A DNA stretch of 64,000 nucleotides from JAJECS01 sp965198185 (GTDB taxonomy: Bacteria; Chloroflexota; UBA11872), in contig CBDAOU010000001.1 of the NCBI GenBank assembly GCA_965198185.1, forward strand, positions 186,001-250,000. The letters run 5' to 3'. Both the position numbers and the translations under genes were made by a program. Below, one piece after another: positions 52,548-61,583 of this stretch. Numbering within the stretch: position 1 is the stretch's first letter; every line of letters starts with the position of its first letter. Under the pieces are notes generated by a model, which ran no database searches, was not told the origin of the DNA, and saw only the letters and a list, made by a program, of their open reading frames with translations.

Positions 52548-54419
52548 CTATTCGGCTAGGGCGCCGCTCTCCTCCGGCTGCGATGCGTAGGGCGGGAGTC
52601 CCGCCGGAATCGGTTCGCGACGCTCCGCCATGAACTCCGTGGCTTCAGCTGCCGCGGCAACCGATGCAAGGCCAAGGTATTCGATGGTGTCGGCAAATGG
52701 CCGCCCGGTTGCCGGGTCCCAGCCATGGTCGCGATAGTAGGCTTGCACCTCGTCCCCGACGGTTTCCCGACTCAGCCGACGGTCGCGTAGCGGCCCGTGC
52801 CGAAGGGGCTGGTGCAAGCGGTCCGGGAGGCGGTCGTCTTCCGCCTCCAGCCCTTCGCGAAGGTTGAAGAGCCGCGCCATGGTGACGCCGCGCTCGAACG
52901 TCGCGTGCAGCTCCTCCGGTGAGACGTCCCAACCCGTGGCCGCGTTCAGCAGGCTCAGGGTCATGGCCTCGTCGTACTGCAGGAAGTGGCATAGCCCCAC
53001 CGTGTTGCGGAGCCCGGATCGTTTGCCCGCGGCGCCGGTGTGGTCGCCGCCGGTTGGGGCGACCGGATAGTTGCGTCGCATTTCCGGCATCGCGCGCGGA
53101 TCGTGCATAGCCACCTCGAGCCCCTTGACGTGGACGACGCGCGCCTCGGCCTCCGCTCCCAGGGTGCGCGCCGCCCGCAGCGAGCCCTCGGCCAGGAGAT
53201 CGCCCACGCCTTCACGGCGGGCGATCTTGCCGATCACACGCAACAGGTCGTCGGCGGACCCGAAGCGCAGCGTCTCGCCGTGGAGCTCCTGCTCATCCAG
53301 CAAGCCAAGCTCGACCATCTCCATGGCCCAAGCGATCGTCGCGCCGCAGGAAATGCTGTCCATGCCAAGCGCATTGAGCATTTCATGGCCCTTGCACACG
53401 GCCATGACATCGGTCACGCCGGTGTTGGGGCCGATCGCCGCCATCGTCTCGTACTCCGGACCGCCGTACTTAGGGTCGACCGTCAGATCCGGGCGCTTGA
53501 CCTTGACGCGCTTCTTGCAGCGCACGGAGCAGGCATAGCAGCGATCCATCTCGTGGTCGGTGAGTTCCTGGATCGCCACGGCATCTACTTGGTCGCCGCC
53601 TGGCAGCCGTCCGTCGCGGAAGTTGTGCGCGACGAGGTGGCCCTCAAGCTGCTTCGATTTGACCATGGCGCCGGTGCCCCAGGTGTGCAGCCGATGGTGC
53701 TCGGCGCCGGGCGCCAGCGTTTCCTGCGCCACCCAGCGCGCAACGCCGGCAATTGCCTGGGGGTCGGCAGGCACAACCGGCTGGGAGCCGCGCACCGCAA
53801 TGGCCTTCAGCTGCTTCGATCCCATGACGGCGCCCAGGCCGGTGCGACCGGCCACTTCGTTGAGATCGTGGACGATGCAGGCAAACCGCACCAGGTTTTC
53901 TCCTGCCGGACCGATCTGGGCCACCCGAATCTGTGGGTCGCCCAGCTCCGCCCGGATTTGAGCTTCAACCGGGCCGGTCAACTCGCCCCAAAGCGGTCGC
54001 GCGTCGCGCAGTTCGACCTCGTCGTCTTTGATCCAGAGATACACCGGATGGGGTGCCTGCCCCTGCACGATGATGGTGTCCCAACCGGCCCGCTTGAGTT
54101 CGGCGCCCCAATATCCGCCGGCCTCGGACTCTCCGAAGAGGCCGGTGAGCGGCGACTTGGCGCCCACGCTGTGCCGGCTGCCGCCGGGAACGGATACACC
54201 GGTGATGGGTCCGAGGGCGAACACGAGGCGGTTATCGGGATCGAACGCGTCGCTGCCCGGCGGGACTTCCGTGAGCAGCGTGTGGGCAATGACGTTGCGG
54301 CCGCCCATGTGCAGCCGCATGAAGTCCGGCTCGGGCCGTTCGACCGACACGCGGCCGGTGGTGAGATCGACGCGCAAGATGCGTCGGCGCACCGAGCCTT
54401 GGGAACTTGACATGTTCAC
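52548..54419 (-). CDS. Aldehyde:ferredoxin oxidoreductase family, tungsten enzyme
   Basis: 623 residues. Oxidises aldehydes to acids, passing electrons to ferredoxin, with a tungsten (or Mo) bis-pterin and one [4Fe-4S] cluster. Domain 1 (about 10-210) has LRVDLTTGRVSVE, AKSPLTGLFGESEAGGYWG and GPAGENLVRFACIVHD. Cluster ligands are in MDRCYACSVRCKK (C-x2-C-x3-C) with the fourth Cys in VGLCHFLQYD. The pterin loop EYETMAAIGPNTGV is intact. Its GTG start (54419) overlaps the stop of the MoaD-like gene. Substrate cannot be read from sequence; the family includes glyceraldehyde-3-phosphate and aromatic-aldehyde enzymes. Confidence 0.93.
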   Translation of the reverse strand: MNMSSSQGSVRRRILRVDLTTGRVSVERPEPDFMRLHMGGRNVIAHTLLTEVPPGSDAFDPDNRLVFALGPITGVSVPGGSRHSVGAKSPLTGLFGESEAGGYWGAELKRAGWDTIIVQGQAPHPVYLWIKDDEVELRDARPLWGELTGPVEAQIRAELGDPQIRVAQIGPAGENLVRFACIVHDLNEVAGRTGLGAVMGSKQLKAIAVRGSQPVVPADPQAIAGVARWVAQETLAPGAEHHRLHTWGTGAMVKSKQLEGHLVAHNFRDGRLPGGDQVDAVAIQELTDHEMDRCYACSVRCKKRVKVKRPDLTVDPKYGGPEYETMAAIGPNTGVTDVMAVCKGHEMLNALGMDSISCGATIAWAMEMVELGLLDEQELHGETLRFGSADDLLRVIGKIARREGVGDLLAEGSLRAARTLGAEAEARVVHVKGLEVAMHDPRAMPEMRRNYPVAPTGGDHTGAAGKRSGLRNTVGLCHFLQYDEAMTLSLLNAATGWDVSPEELHATFERGVTMARLFNLREGLEAEDDRLPDRLHQPLRHGPLRDRRLSRETVGDEVQAYYRDHGWDPATGRPFADTIEYLGLASVAAAAEATEFMAERREPIPAGLPPYASQPEESGALAE

Positions 54420-54664
54420 TCGCCGCCGGTCATCGGGACGAGGATGTCAACCAGGTCGCCAGCCGCGAGCGCGGCGTCGCGCTGGGCCAGCTCCCCGTTC
54501 AGGCCAAGCGTGAGGCGCGGCTCGGCATCGACGCCGTAGCACTCAAGCAGATCCTCGATCGTGGCACCGGCCGGCACCTCAACCTCCCGCACCGCGCCCG
54601 TGCCCGGAAAGTAGCGGGCCAGGTCCGCGTAGGGGCGCACGCGCACGTGAAGCGGCGGCATCAT
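54416..54664 (-). CDS. MoaD/ThiS-like sulfur carrier, AOR-associated
   Basis: 82 residues, ubiquitin-like fold: VRPYADLARYFPGTGAVREV, DLLECYGVDAEPRLTLGLNG, and the end VDILVPMTGGE. MoaD ends in Gly-Gly; here one Glu follows the GG, as in several MoaD-like proteins coded next to aldehyde:ferredoxin oxidoreductases, implying trimming or a different use. Supplies sulfur for the tungsten pterin. It precedes and overlaps the oxidoreductase gene (4 nt). Confidence 0.85.
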   Translation of the reverse strand: MMPPLHVRVRPYADLARYFPGTGAVREVEVPAGATIEDLLECYGVDAEPRLTLGLNGELAQRDAALAAGDLVDILVPMTGGE

Positions 54665-54745
54665 CGTGCACCATCCTCTCCCACGGACCCAGCATCGACA
54701 AGAGCTACGACGCTTCGTCGGTGGCGGCCGACAGCGGCCCCGCTG

Positions 54746-55666
54746 CTAGGGCACCGGCCGGCCTCGGACTGCCGTCGCGATCCGATAGACCGCCGTCTGC
54801 GCGGTGACGAACAGCGTGCTCCACGCAGACCCGCCCCAGGCCAGATTCGATGGCCGGGCCGGGGTGACGATCACCCCCAGCACGGCGCCGTCGGGCTCAA
54901 CCACCCAGATTCCGCCGGGCCCCGTGCTCCACAGCCGGCCTTCCGCATCGCATTTCATGCCGTCCGGATTGTTCGCCACCGGGTGCGCGCTCATGTCCAC
55001 GAACTGCCGCGAGTTGGTCAACGACCCGTCTGGCGCAACGTCGAATGCCCACACGTCGCGGGGCCCACCCGAGTCGCCGATGTAGAGGACGGATTCGTCG
55101 GGCGAAAACACCAGCCCATTCGGCCGCACGAACCGATCGGTCGCCAGCGCCATCGAGCCGTCCGGCGAAAGCCGATACACGCCGTTCACCGGCTGCTCCT
55201 TGGCGTGCGGGTCCAGCGGGTCGATGCCGTAGGGCGGGTCCGTGAAGTAGATATCGCCGTTGCGGCGAACGGCGAGGTCGTTGGGGCTGTTCAGCCGCCG
55301 CCCGGCGAAATACGCGGCGATGGGCACCGGCTGCACGTTGGCGTCGAACCGCAGCACCGCCCGCGCGGTATGCGCGCAAGCCAGGACATTCCCGTCGCGG
55401 TCAAGCGTCAGTCCGTTAGTTGAGCCGTTGCCAGCGCGAAACGTCGTGAGCTCGGGACCCTCGGGAAGCTCACGCCAGCGGCAGATGCGGTCATTCGGGA
55501 TGTCGCTGAACAGCAGGTGGTCACCGCGCCAGACCGGCCCCTCGGTGAAGCCAAGGCCGCTGACGATGCGCTCGAATTGCGCCCCAGGCGCCAGCAACTC
55601 ACGCAGCCGTCCGCTGCGATCCTCGATCGCAAGCGTGTGCTCTTCGTCGACGAAACGGTGCACCAT
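54746..55666 (-). CDS. SMP-30/gluconolactonase-like beta-propeller
   Basis: 306 residues. Six-bladed SMP-30 fold: GLGFTEGPVWRGDHLLFSDI, GSTNGLTLDRDGNVLACAH, LNSPNDLAVRRNGDIYFTD with the PPYGI loop, VRPNGLVFSPDES, and GDSGGPRDVWAFDV. Metal-binding Glu, Asn and Asp positions are present. Hydrolyses sugar lactones or related lactones. ATG at 55666 has AAGG just upstream; the frame extends beyond into the acs gene on the other strand but that part is not coding. Confidence 0.9.
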   Translation of the reverse strand: MVHRFVDEEHTLAIEDRSGRLRELLAPGAQFERIVSGLGFTEGPVWRGDHLLFSDIPNDRICRWRELPEGPELTTFRAGNGSTNGLTLDRDGNVLACAHTARAVLRFDANVQPVPIAAYFAGRRLNSPNDLAVRRNGDIYFTDPPYGIDPLDPHAKEQPVNGVYRLSPDGSMALATDRFVRPNGLVFSPDESVLYIGDSGGPRDVWAFDVAPDGSLTNSRQFVDMSAHPVANNPDGMKCDAEGRLWSTGPGGIWVVEPDGAVLGVIVTPARPSNLAWGGSAWSTLFVTAQTAVYRIATAVRGRPVP

Positions 55667-55808
55667 GCGGACCTTCTCGCGTTGCCAGTCGGCGTCGGCC
55701 CGATGATGCCCGACGGGGGGAACACGCGCGAGGCCGCCGGCGGTTGACAGGCTTTCGGCGGCGCTCCTAGCCTCTTGTCGGCGCCTCACCACCACGGCGA
55801 CATGACGT

Positions 55809-57806
<1,998 letters not shown>

Positions 57807-57913
57807 CCTCCCTGAAGCAATCCGCCCGTGCGCGCATCATGCCCGTCCGACGTAATACCATGGCGCCGGCGCCGCGATCAGGGCGGCGCCGTTCAGCGGA
57901 GCAACGCAGGTCT

Positions 57914-58486
57914 ATGCACGTCACCGGGTCCCGTCGAACCGCGCGCCTCGGGCGCGCCATCTGCGCGTTTCTGGGCGGCGCTATCCTCACCGGCGCCGTT
58001 GCGGCCTGCGGCGAGTCAAGCGGCTTCACCCACCTTGAACCTACCCCTGAAGCGACTCCCGTCGTCGCACAACTGCTGGTCATGGTCCCACCGGGACGGA
58101 CTGTGCCGCCCCTGGAGCCGCCGCCGCCCCCGCGGGCGCCCGAGGAAGTGATCACCTTGCCGCCCCCGCGCGACGTGATAATCAACGGTGATCTGCTTAC
58201 GGGCGGGAACGAACCGCCGACGCCCCCGCCGCCGCCGCCGGAGGATCCCCCGCCAAGCGACCTTTCGCCCGGCCATCAACTCTTCGTCGCCAACGGCTGC
58301 TTCGTCTGCCATGCCGAAGACCTGAGCGGCGGCATCGGTCCGGCGCTCGCGGGGCGGACTGTTGACGATCTGACCGAGGAGCGCATCCGCCAGCAGCTCG
58401 GCGAGGGCGGCAATGGCATGCCGCCGTTCTCCGATCTGACCGAGGTTCAGATCGGTCAGCTCATCACGTTCATTCGCAGCTCCTAG
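57914..58486 (+). CDS. Lipid-anchored monohaem cytochrome c
   Basis: 190 residues. Signal peptide ending in lipobox AVAAC with Cys32. A Pro-rich tether follows (about 48-117, with runs of 3-6 Pro). A class I cytochrome c domain follows (about 118-190): haem motif NGCFVCHAED (Cys129, Cys132, His133) and likely axial Met169 in GNGMPPF. Sits on the outer membrane face and carries electrons, presumably to or from the peroxiredoxin-like lipoproteins coded just downstream. Start could also be at 57839 or 57860; ATG 57914 directly precedes the signal peptide. Confidence 0.85.
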   Translation: MHVTGSRRTARLGRAICAFLGGAILTGAVAACGESSGFTHLEPTPEATPVVAQLLVMVPPGRTVPPLEPPPPPRAPEEVITLPPPRDVIINGDLLTGGNEPPTPPPPPPEDPPPSDLSPGHQLFVANGCFVCHAEDLSGGIGPALAGRTVDDLTEERIRQQLGEGGNGMPPFSDLTEVQIGQLITFIRSS

Positions 58487-58520
58487 GCCGTCGCGGCAAA
58501 CCGCGGCGGCGCGCACGGCG

Positions 58521-58526
58521 TAGAAT
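58521..58526 (+). promoter_or_regulatory. Candidate -10 box (TAGAAT) of selenoprotein copy 1
   Basis: TAGAAT in a block (about 58491-58530) that is closely matched upstream of the second copy (59268-59307), including CAAACCGCG and CGGCGTAGAATCT. The box ends 27 nt before the ATG in both copies. The shared block supports a promoter copied with the gene. Confidence 0.55.
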
Positions 58527-58552
58527 CTCAGGGAAGACCTGCGAGGATAGCC

Positions 58553-59230
58553 ATGGCGCGAGTCGGGATCATCGCGGTTGTCGTGATGGCGGTCATCCTG
58601 GCTGCGTGCGGCGACACGACCGCGCCAGCGGAACCCGCCGCCGAGGCCGCACCTGCGGCAACCGAAGCCCCCGCGCCGCCGACGGCGACCGACGCTTCGG
58701 CTCCCCCACCCGCGCCAACGCCGCAATCGACTCCTACGCCGGTCCCACAGCCGCCTGCCACGCCGACCCCGCCGCCGGCCCCGGCAAGGGCGTCCGCCGT
58801 CGATTTCTCGCTGCCGAGCGCCCAGGGTCCGCAATACGCCCTGAGCTCCTTCGCGGGACAGCAGCCGGTGGTCGTCGTCTTCTACCGCGCCTTCTGGTGA
58901 GGGACCTGCCGTACCCAGCTCGTGGAGCTGCAACGGAACTACGAAGAGTTCCAGGCGCGTGGCGTGGAAGTCCTCGCCATCAGCACGGACTCGCTCGACG
59001 ACACCGCCGGGATCGTTGAGCGGATCGGCATCCAATTCCCCGTGCTCTACGACAGCGACGGCGATGTCCCGCGCGCGTACGGCATCTTCAACCTTTACGG
59101 CGACGGTCTCGCCACGGGGTCGGCGTTTCTGGTCGATCTTGATGGAAACCTGGCCTGGAAGTCGATCTACAGCGGCATTCACGACCTGATCAAGTCAGCC
59201 GACATCCTGGCGGCCATCGACGCGCTGTAG
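58553..59230 (+). CDS. Peroxiredoxin-like lipoprotein with selenocysteine (UGA at 58898-58900), copy 1
   Basis: 225 residues if UGA is read as selenocysteine. Signal peptide and lipobox LAAC (Cys19), a Pro/Thr/Ala tether (about 22-82), then an AhpC/TSA-type thioredoxin fold: VDFSLPSAQG, VVVVFYRAFW, then UGA, GTCRTQLVELQ, EVLAISTDSLDD, FPVLYDSDGD, GSAFLVDLDGNLAW. UGA falls at residue 116, the first position of the redox motif UxxC (Cys119), where relatives have Cys. A GUG-loop hairpin 16-30 nt after the UGA fits a bacterial SECIS. Expected role: peroxide or disulfide reduction outside the membrane. GAGGA (58543-58547) is the ribosome binding site. Confidence 0.85.
58916..58930 (+). promoter_or_regulatory. 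Candidate SECIS hairpin, copy 1
   Basis: CAGCTC-GTG-GAGCTG forms a perfect 6-bp stem and a 3-nt loop that begins with G, starting 15 nt after the UGA at 58898-58900. This fits what is known of bacterial SECIS elements: an apical stem within about 16-37 nt of the UGA and a G in the first two loop positions. It lies inside the coding sequence and reads QLVEL. It is base-for-base conserved in copy 2. Confidence 0.7.
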
Positions 59231-59297
59231 CGCAGCGGCGCCTCCCGCACGCCGGAGAGAGTGACCGCCGCAGCAAACCGCGACGGCGCGCTCGGCG

Positions 59298-59303
59298 TAG
59301 AAT
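59298..59303 (+). promoter_or_regulatory. Candidate -10 box (TAGAAT) of selenoprotein copy 2
   Basis: TAGAAT 27 nt before the ATG at 59330, with the same flanking block as copy 1. Spacing to the start is identical although the intervening bases differ, which points to selection on promoter position. Confidence 0.55.
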
Positions 59304-59329
59304 CTGAAGGAAGCCCGTCGGGGAAACTC

Positions 59330-60431
59330 ATGGTGCGCGTCGGGATCATCGCGGTCGTCGCGTTGGCAGTCGTCCTGGCTGCCTGTGGCGACACGGCCGC
59401 GCCGGCGGAACCCGCCGCCGAAGTGGCATCCGCGGCAACCGCAACGCCGCCGCCATCGCCAACGGACACTCCCGCTCCCCCGCCGCACCGGACCGCCAAC
59501 GCCCACCAGCCCGCCGGCGCCGACCGCAACGCCGCCGCCCGCTACGGCAATACCGGCTACCCCCGCGCCGACCACCCCCGCACCGACTCCAGTAGTCGTC
59601 GCCGCGGCGCCAACGGCTGCTCCCGCTCCAACGTCAACGCCGGTGCCCGCATCTACGCCAACGCCGGCTCCAGCGCCCACAGCGGCGCCAACGCCGACTC
59701 CGGCGCCCCTCCCGACCTCGACGCCGCAACCCACGCCCACCACGGCAGCCGCGCCAACACCGACTCCCGCACCACAGCCCACGCCGACGCCGCAGCCGAC
59801 ACCTACGCCTGCACCGCAGCCGACACCTACGCCCGCTCCCCAGCCAACGCCGACGCCGCAGCCGACTCCCACGCCCGCGCCACAGCCCACGCCGACGCCG
59901 CGACCGACTCCCACGCCCGCACCTCAACCGACTCCGACGCCGGCGCCGCAACCGACCCCAACGCCAACTCCGCCGCCGGCCCCAGCCCGGCCGGCCGCCG
60001 TCGACTTCTCGCTTCCGAGCGCCCAGGGCCCGCAATACACCCTGAGTTCATTCGCGGGGCAGCAGCCGGTGGTGGTGGTCTTCTACCGCGCCTTCTGGTG
60101 AACGACCTGCCGCACGCAGCTCGTGGAGCTGCAGAACAACTACCAGGAGTTCGAATCGCGCGGCGTGGAAATCCTCGCTATCAGCACTGACTCGCTCGAA
60201 GACACGGCTGGCATCGTTGAGCGGATCGGCATCCATTTCCCGGTGCTCTACAACGCCGCGGGCGACGTCCCCCGGGCCTACGGCATCTTCAACCTCTATG
60301 GCGACGGTCTCGCCACGGGGTCGGCGTTCCTGGTCGATATTGACGGGAACCTGGCCTGGAGAGACGTCTACAGCGGCGTTCATGACCTGATCCCGTCTGC
60401 CGACATCCTGGCGGCCATCGACGCGCTGTAA
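59330..60431 (+). CDS. Peroxiredoxin-like lipoprotein with selenocysteine (UGA at 60099-60101), copy 2, with a frameshift in its tether
   Basis: Tandem copy of the gene at 58553. The signal peptide MVRVGIIAVVALAVVLAACG (lipobox Cys19) is in one frame. The tether then switches frame near 59477-59490, at a run of five C, and continues as a long Pro/Thr/Ala repeat into VDFSLPSAQG, VVVVFYRAFW, UGA, TTCRTQLVELQ, EILAISTDSLED and GSAFLVDIDGNLAW. Redox motif is UxxC as in copy 1. In the first 50 codons after the UGA the two copies differ at about 18 codons, about 10 synonymous, with no indel. If the C-run indel is an assembly error the protein is intact; otherwise copy 2 is broken. Confidence 0.8.
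59500..59985 (+). repeat. Pro/Thr/Ala/Gln coding repeat (tether of selenoprotein copy 2)
   Basis: In-frame repeats of the type PTPAPQPTPTPQPTPTP encoded by 12- to 30-nt units rich in CCGACGCC and CAGCCGAC. About 160 residues against about 60 in copy 1, so the tether has expanded in this copy. Likely an extended wall-spanning spacer. Repeat DNA like this is prone to slippage and to assembly error. Confidence 0.8.
60116..60132 (+). promoter_or_regulatory. Candidate SECIS hairpin, copy 2
   Basis: GCAGCTC-GTG-GAGCTGC, a 7-bp stem and GTG loop starting 14 nt after the UGA at 60099-60101. The 15-nt core is identical to copy 1 while the codons on both sides carry synonymous changes, as expected if the RNA structure itself is selected. 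Confidence 0.7.
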
Positions 60432-60507
60432 GACTCCGGCGCCGCCCGCTGCGCGCCTGAGGCCACTCGCCTACAATCGCCGCCGCCGTGACTGAAGCAA
60501 CATCGCT

Positions 60508-61572
60508 ATGAACAATCCGCTGCGGGCCGGCGTGGTCGGCCTCACCGGCATTGGCGCCAAGCGCCCCGCGCCAGGTCCGGGACCGGGCACCGGCTTCGAG
60601 ATGCCGCACTCCCACGTGGCCGCCTACCGCCACATCGCGGGCACCGAGCCCGTCGCGGTGTGCGACATCGTGCCCGAGAAGCTGGATGGCTTTCACCGCG
60701 ACTGGGGCGACGCGCTGCCCGATGTCCGGGGATACACCGACTACCGCGAAATGCTCGACCGCGAGCAACTGGATGTCATCAGCGTGGCGACCCCCGACGA
60801 CCGGCACGCCCAGATCGTCGTCGACGCGGTGGCCGCCGGCGTGCGCGGCATCATCTGCGAGAAGCCCATCGCCTCGACGCTGGCCGACGCCGACCGCATG
60901 ATCGCCGCCGTCGAGGCCGCGGGCATTCCCATGCTGGTGGATCACACGCGGCGTTGGATGTTTCCCTGGGTTCAGATAGCTGAGGTGATCGCCTCAGGGG
61001 AGATCGGCAAGGTGCAGCGCATCACCGCCAAGCAGGGCGGTCCGCGCGCGATGTTGTTCCGCAACGGCACCCACATGTTCGACACCATCCTCTGGTTCGC
61101 CGGCGGCACGCCCACCGCGGTCTACGCGATTGCGGAAGCCGGCTTCGCGGAATACGGCCCTCGCTACGCCAGCGACGGCGGGCACGACCCCAACACCGAC
61201 CCCGCCATGTCGGTCGTCGTCGAGTTCGACAACGGCGTTCGGGCCTTCTGGAACATGTGCAAGACGATGCCGCAGGTGTTCGCGCTGGAAGTCTTTGGCA
61301 CCGCCGGCATCGTGCGCGTCGACGACACGGGCAACGCCACCGTCATCGTCCAGAACGGCCAAAGGTTTGGACAGCACACCCTTCCCCGCCCCCAATACAC
61401 CCTGGGCCATATCGCCGGCTGCGTTGACGAGATGGTGCACCTGATCCACCACGGCGGCCGCCCTTCGATGGACGGCCGCACCTCGCGCCAGGTCGTCGAA
61501 GTGCTCCTGGCCGCGCTGCAGTCGCAGCACGCCGGCAACGCGCGCATCACCCTGCCCATCAGCGACGCGTAG
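60508..61572 (+). CDS. Gfo/Idh/MocA-family oxidoreductase
   Basis: 354 residues. N-terminal Rossmann fold (RAGVVGLTGIGAK, then VAVCDIVPEK, DVISVATPDDRHAQIV) with the conserved GIICEKPIA, and the C-terminal substrate domain with a His motif (GGPRAMLFRNGTHMFDTILW). NAD(P)-dependent sugar or inositol dehydrogenase; the exact substrate is unknown. The nucleotide loop GLTGIG is followed by an unusual Pro/Gly-rich insertion (about 18-30). A TACAAT box lies at 60472-60477, about 30 nt upstream of the ATG. Confidence 0.88.
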   Translation: MNNPLRAGVVGLTGIGAKRPAPGPGPGTGFEMPHSHVAAYRHIAGTEPVAVCDIVPEKLDGFHRDWGDALPDVRGYTDYREMLDREQLDVISVATPDDRHAQIVVDAVAAGVRGIICEKPIASTLADADRMIAAVEAAGIPMLVDHTRRWMFPWVQIAEVIASGEIGKVQRITAKQGGPRAMLFRNGTHMFDTILWFAGGTPTAVYAIAEAGFAEYGPRYASDGGHDPNTDPAMSVVVEFDNGVRAFWNMCKTMPQVFALEVFGTAGIVRVDDTGNATVIVQNGQRFGQHTLPRPQYTLGHIAGCVDEMVHLIHHGGRPSMDGRTSRQVVEVLLAALQSQHAGNARITLPISDA

Positions 61573-61583
61573 ACGACCCGCGG

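Noticed and set aside
58898..60101. Both UGA codons as ordinary stop codons, each leaving a small lipoprotein and a separate downstream gene
   Set aside because: The downstream parts start in the middle of a thioredoxin fold, begin without a ribosome binding site, and are preserved in frame in both copies with largely synonymous or conservative changes. Two independent nonsense mutations at the same redox residue are unlikely.
58898..60101. UGA read as tryptophan (alternative genetic code)
   Set aside because: Many genes here end in TGA (for example pyrF and the first thymidylate-kinase-like gene), the tRNA-Trp has anticodon CCA, and Trp at this place would not fit a CxxC-type redox motif.
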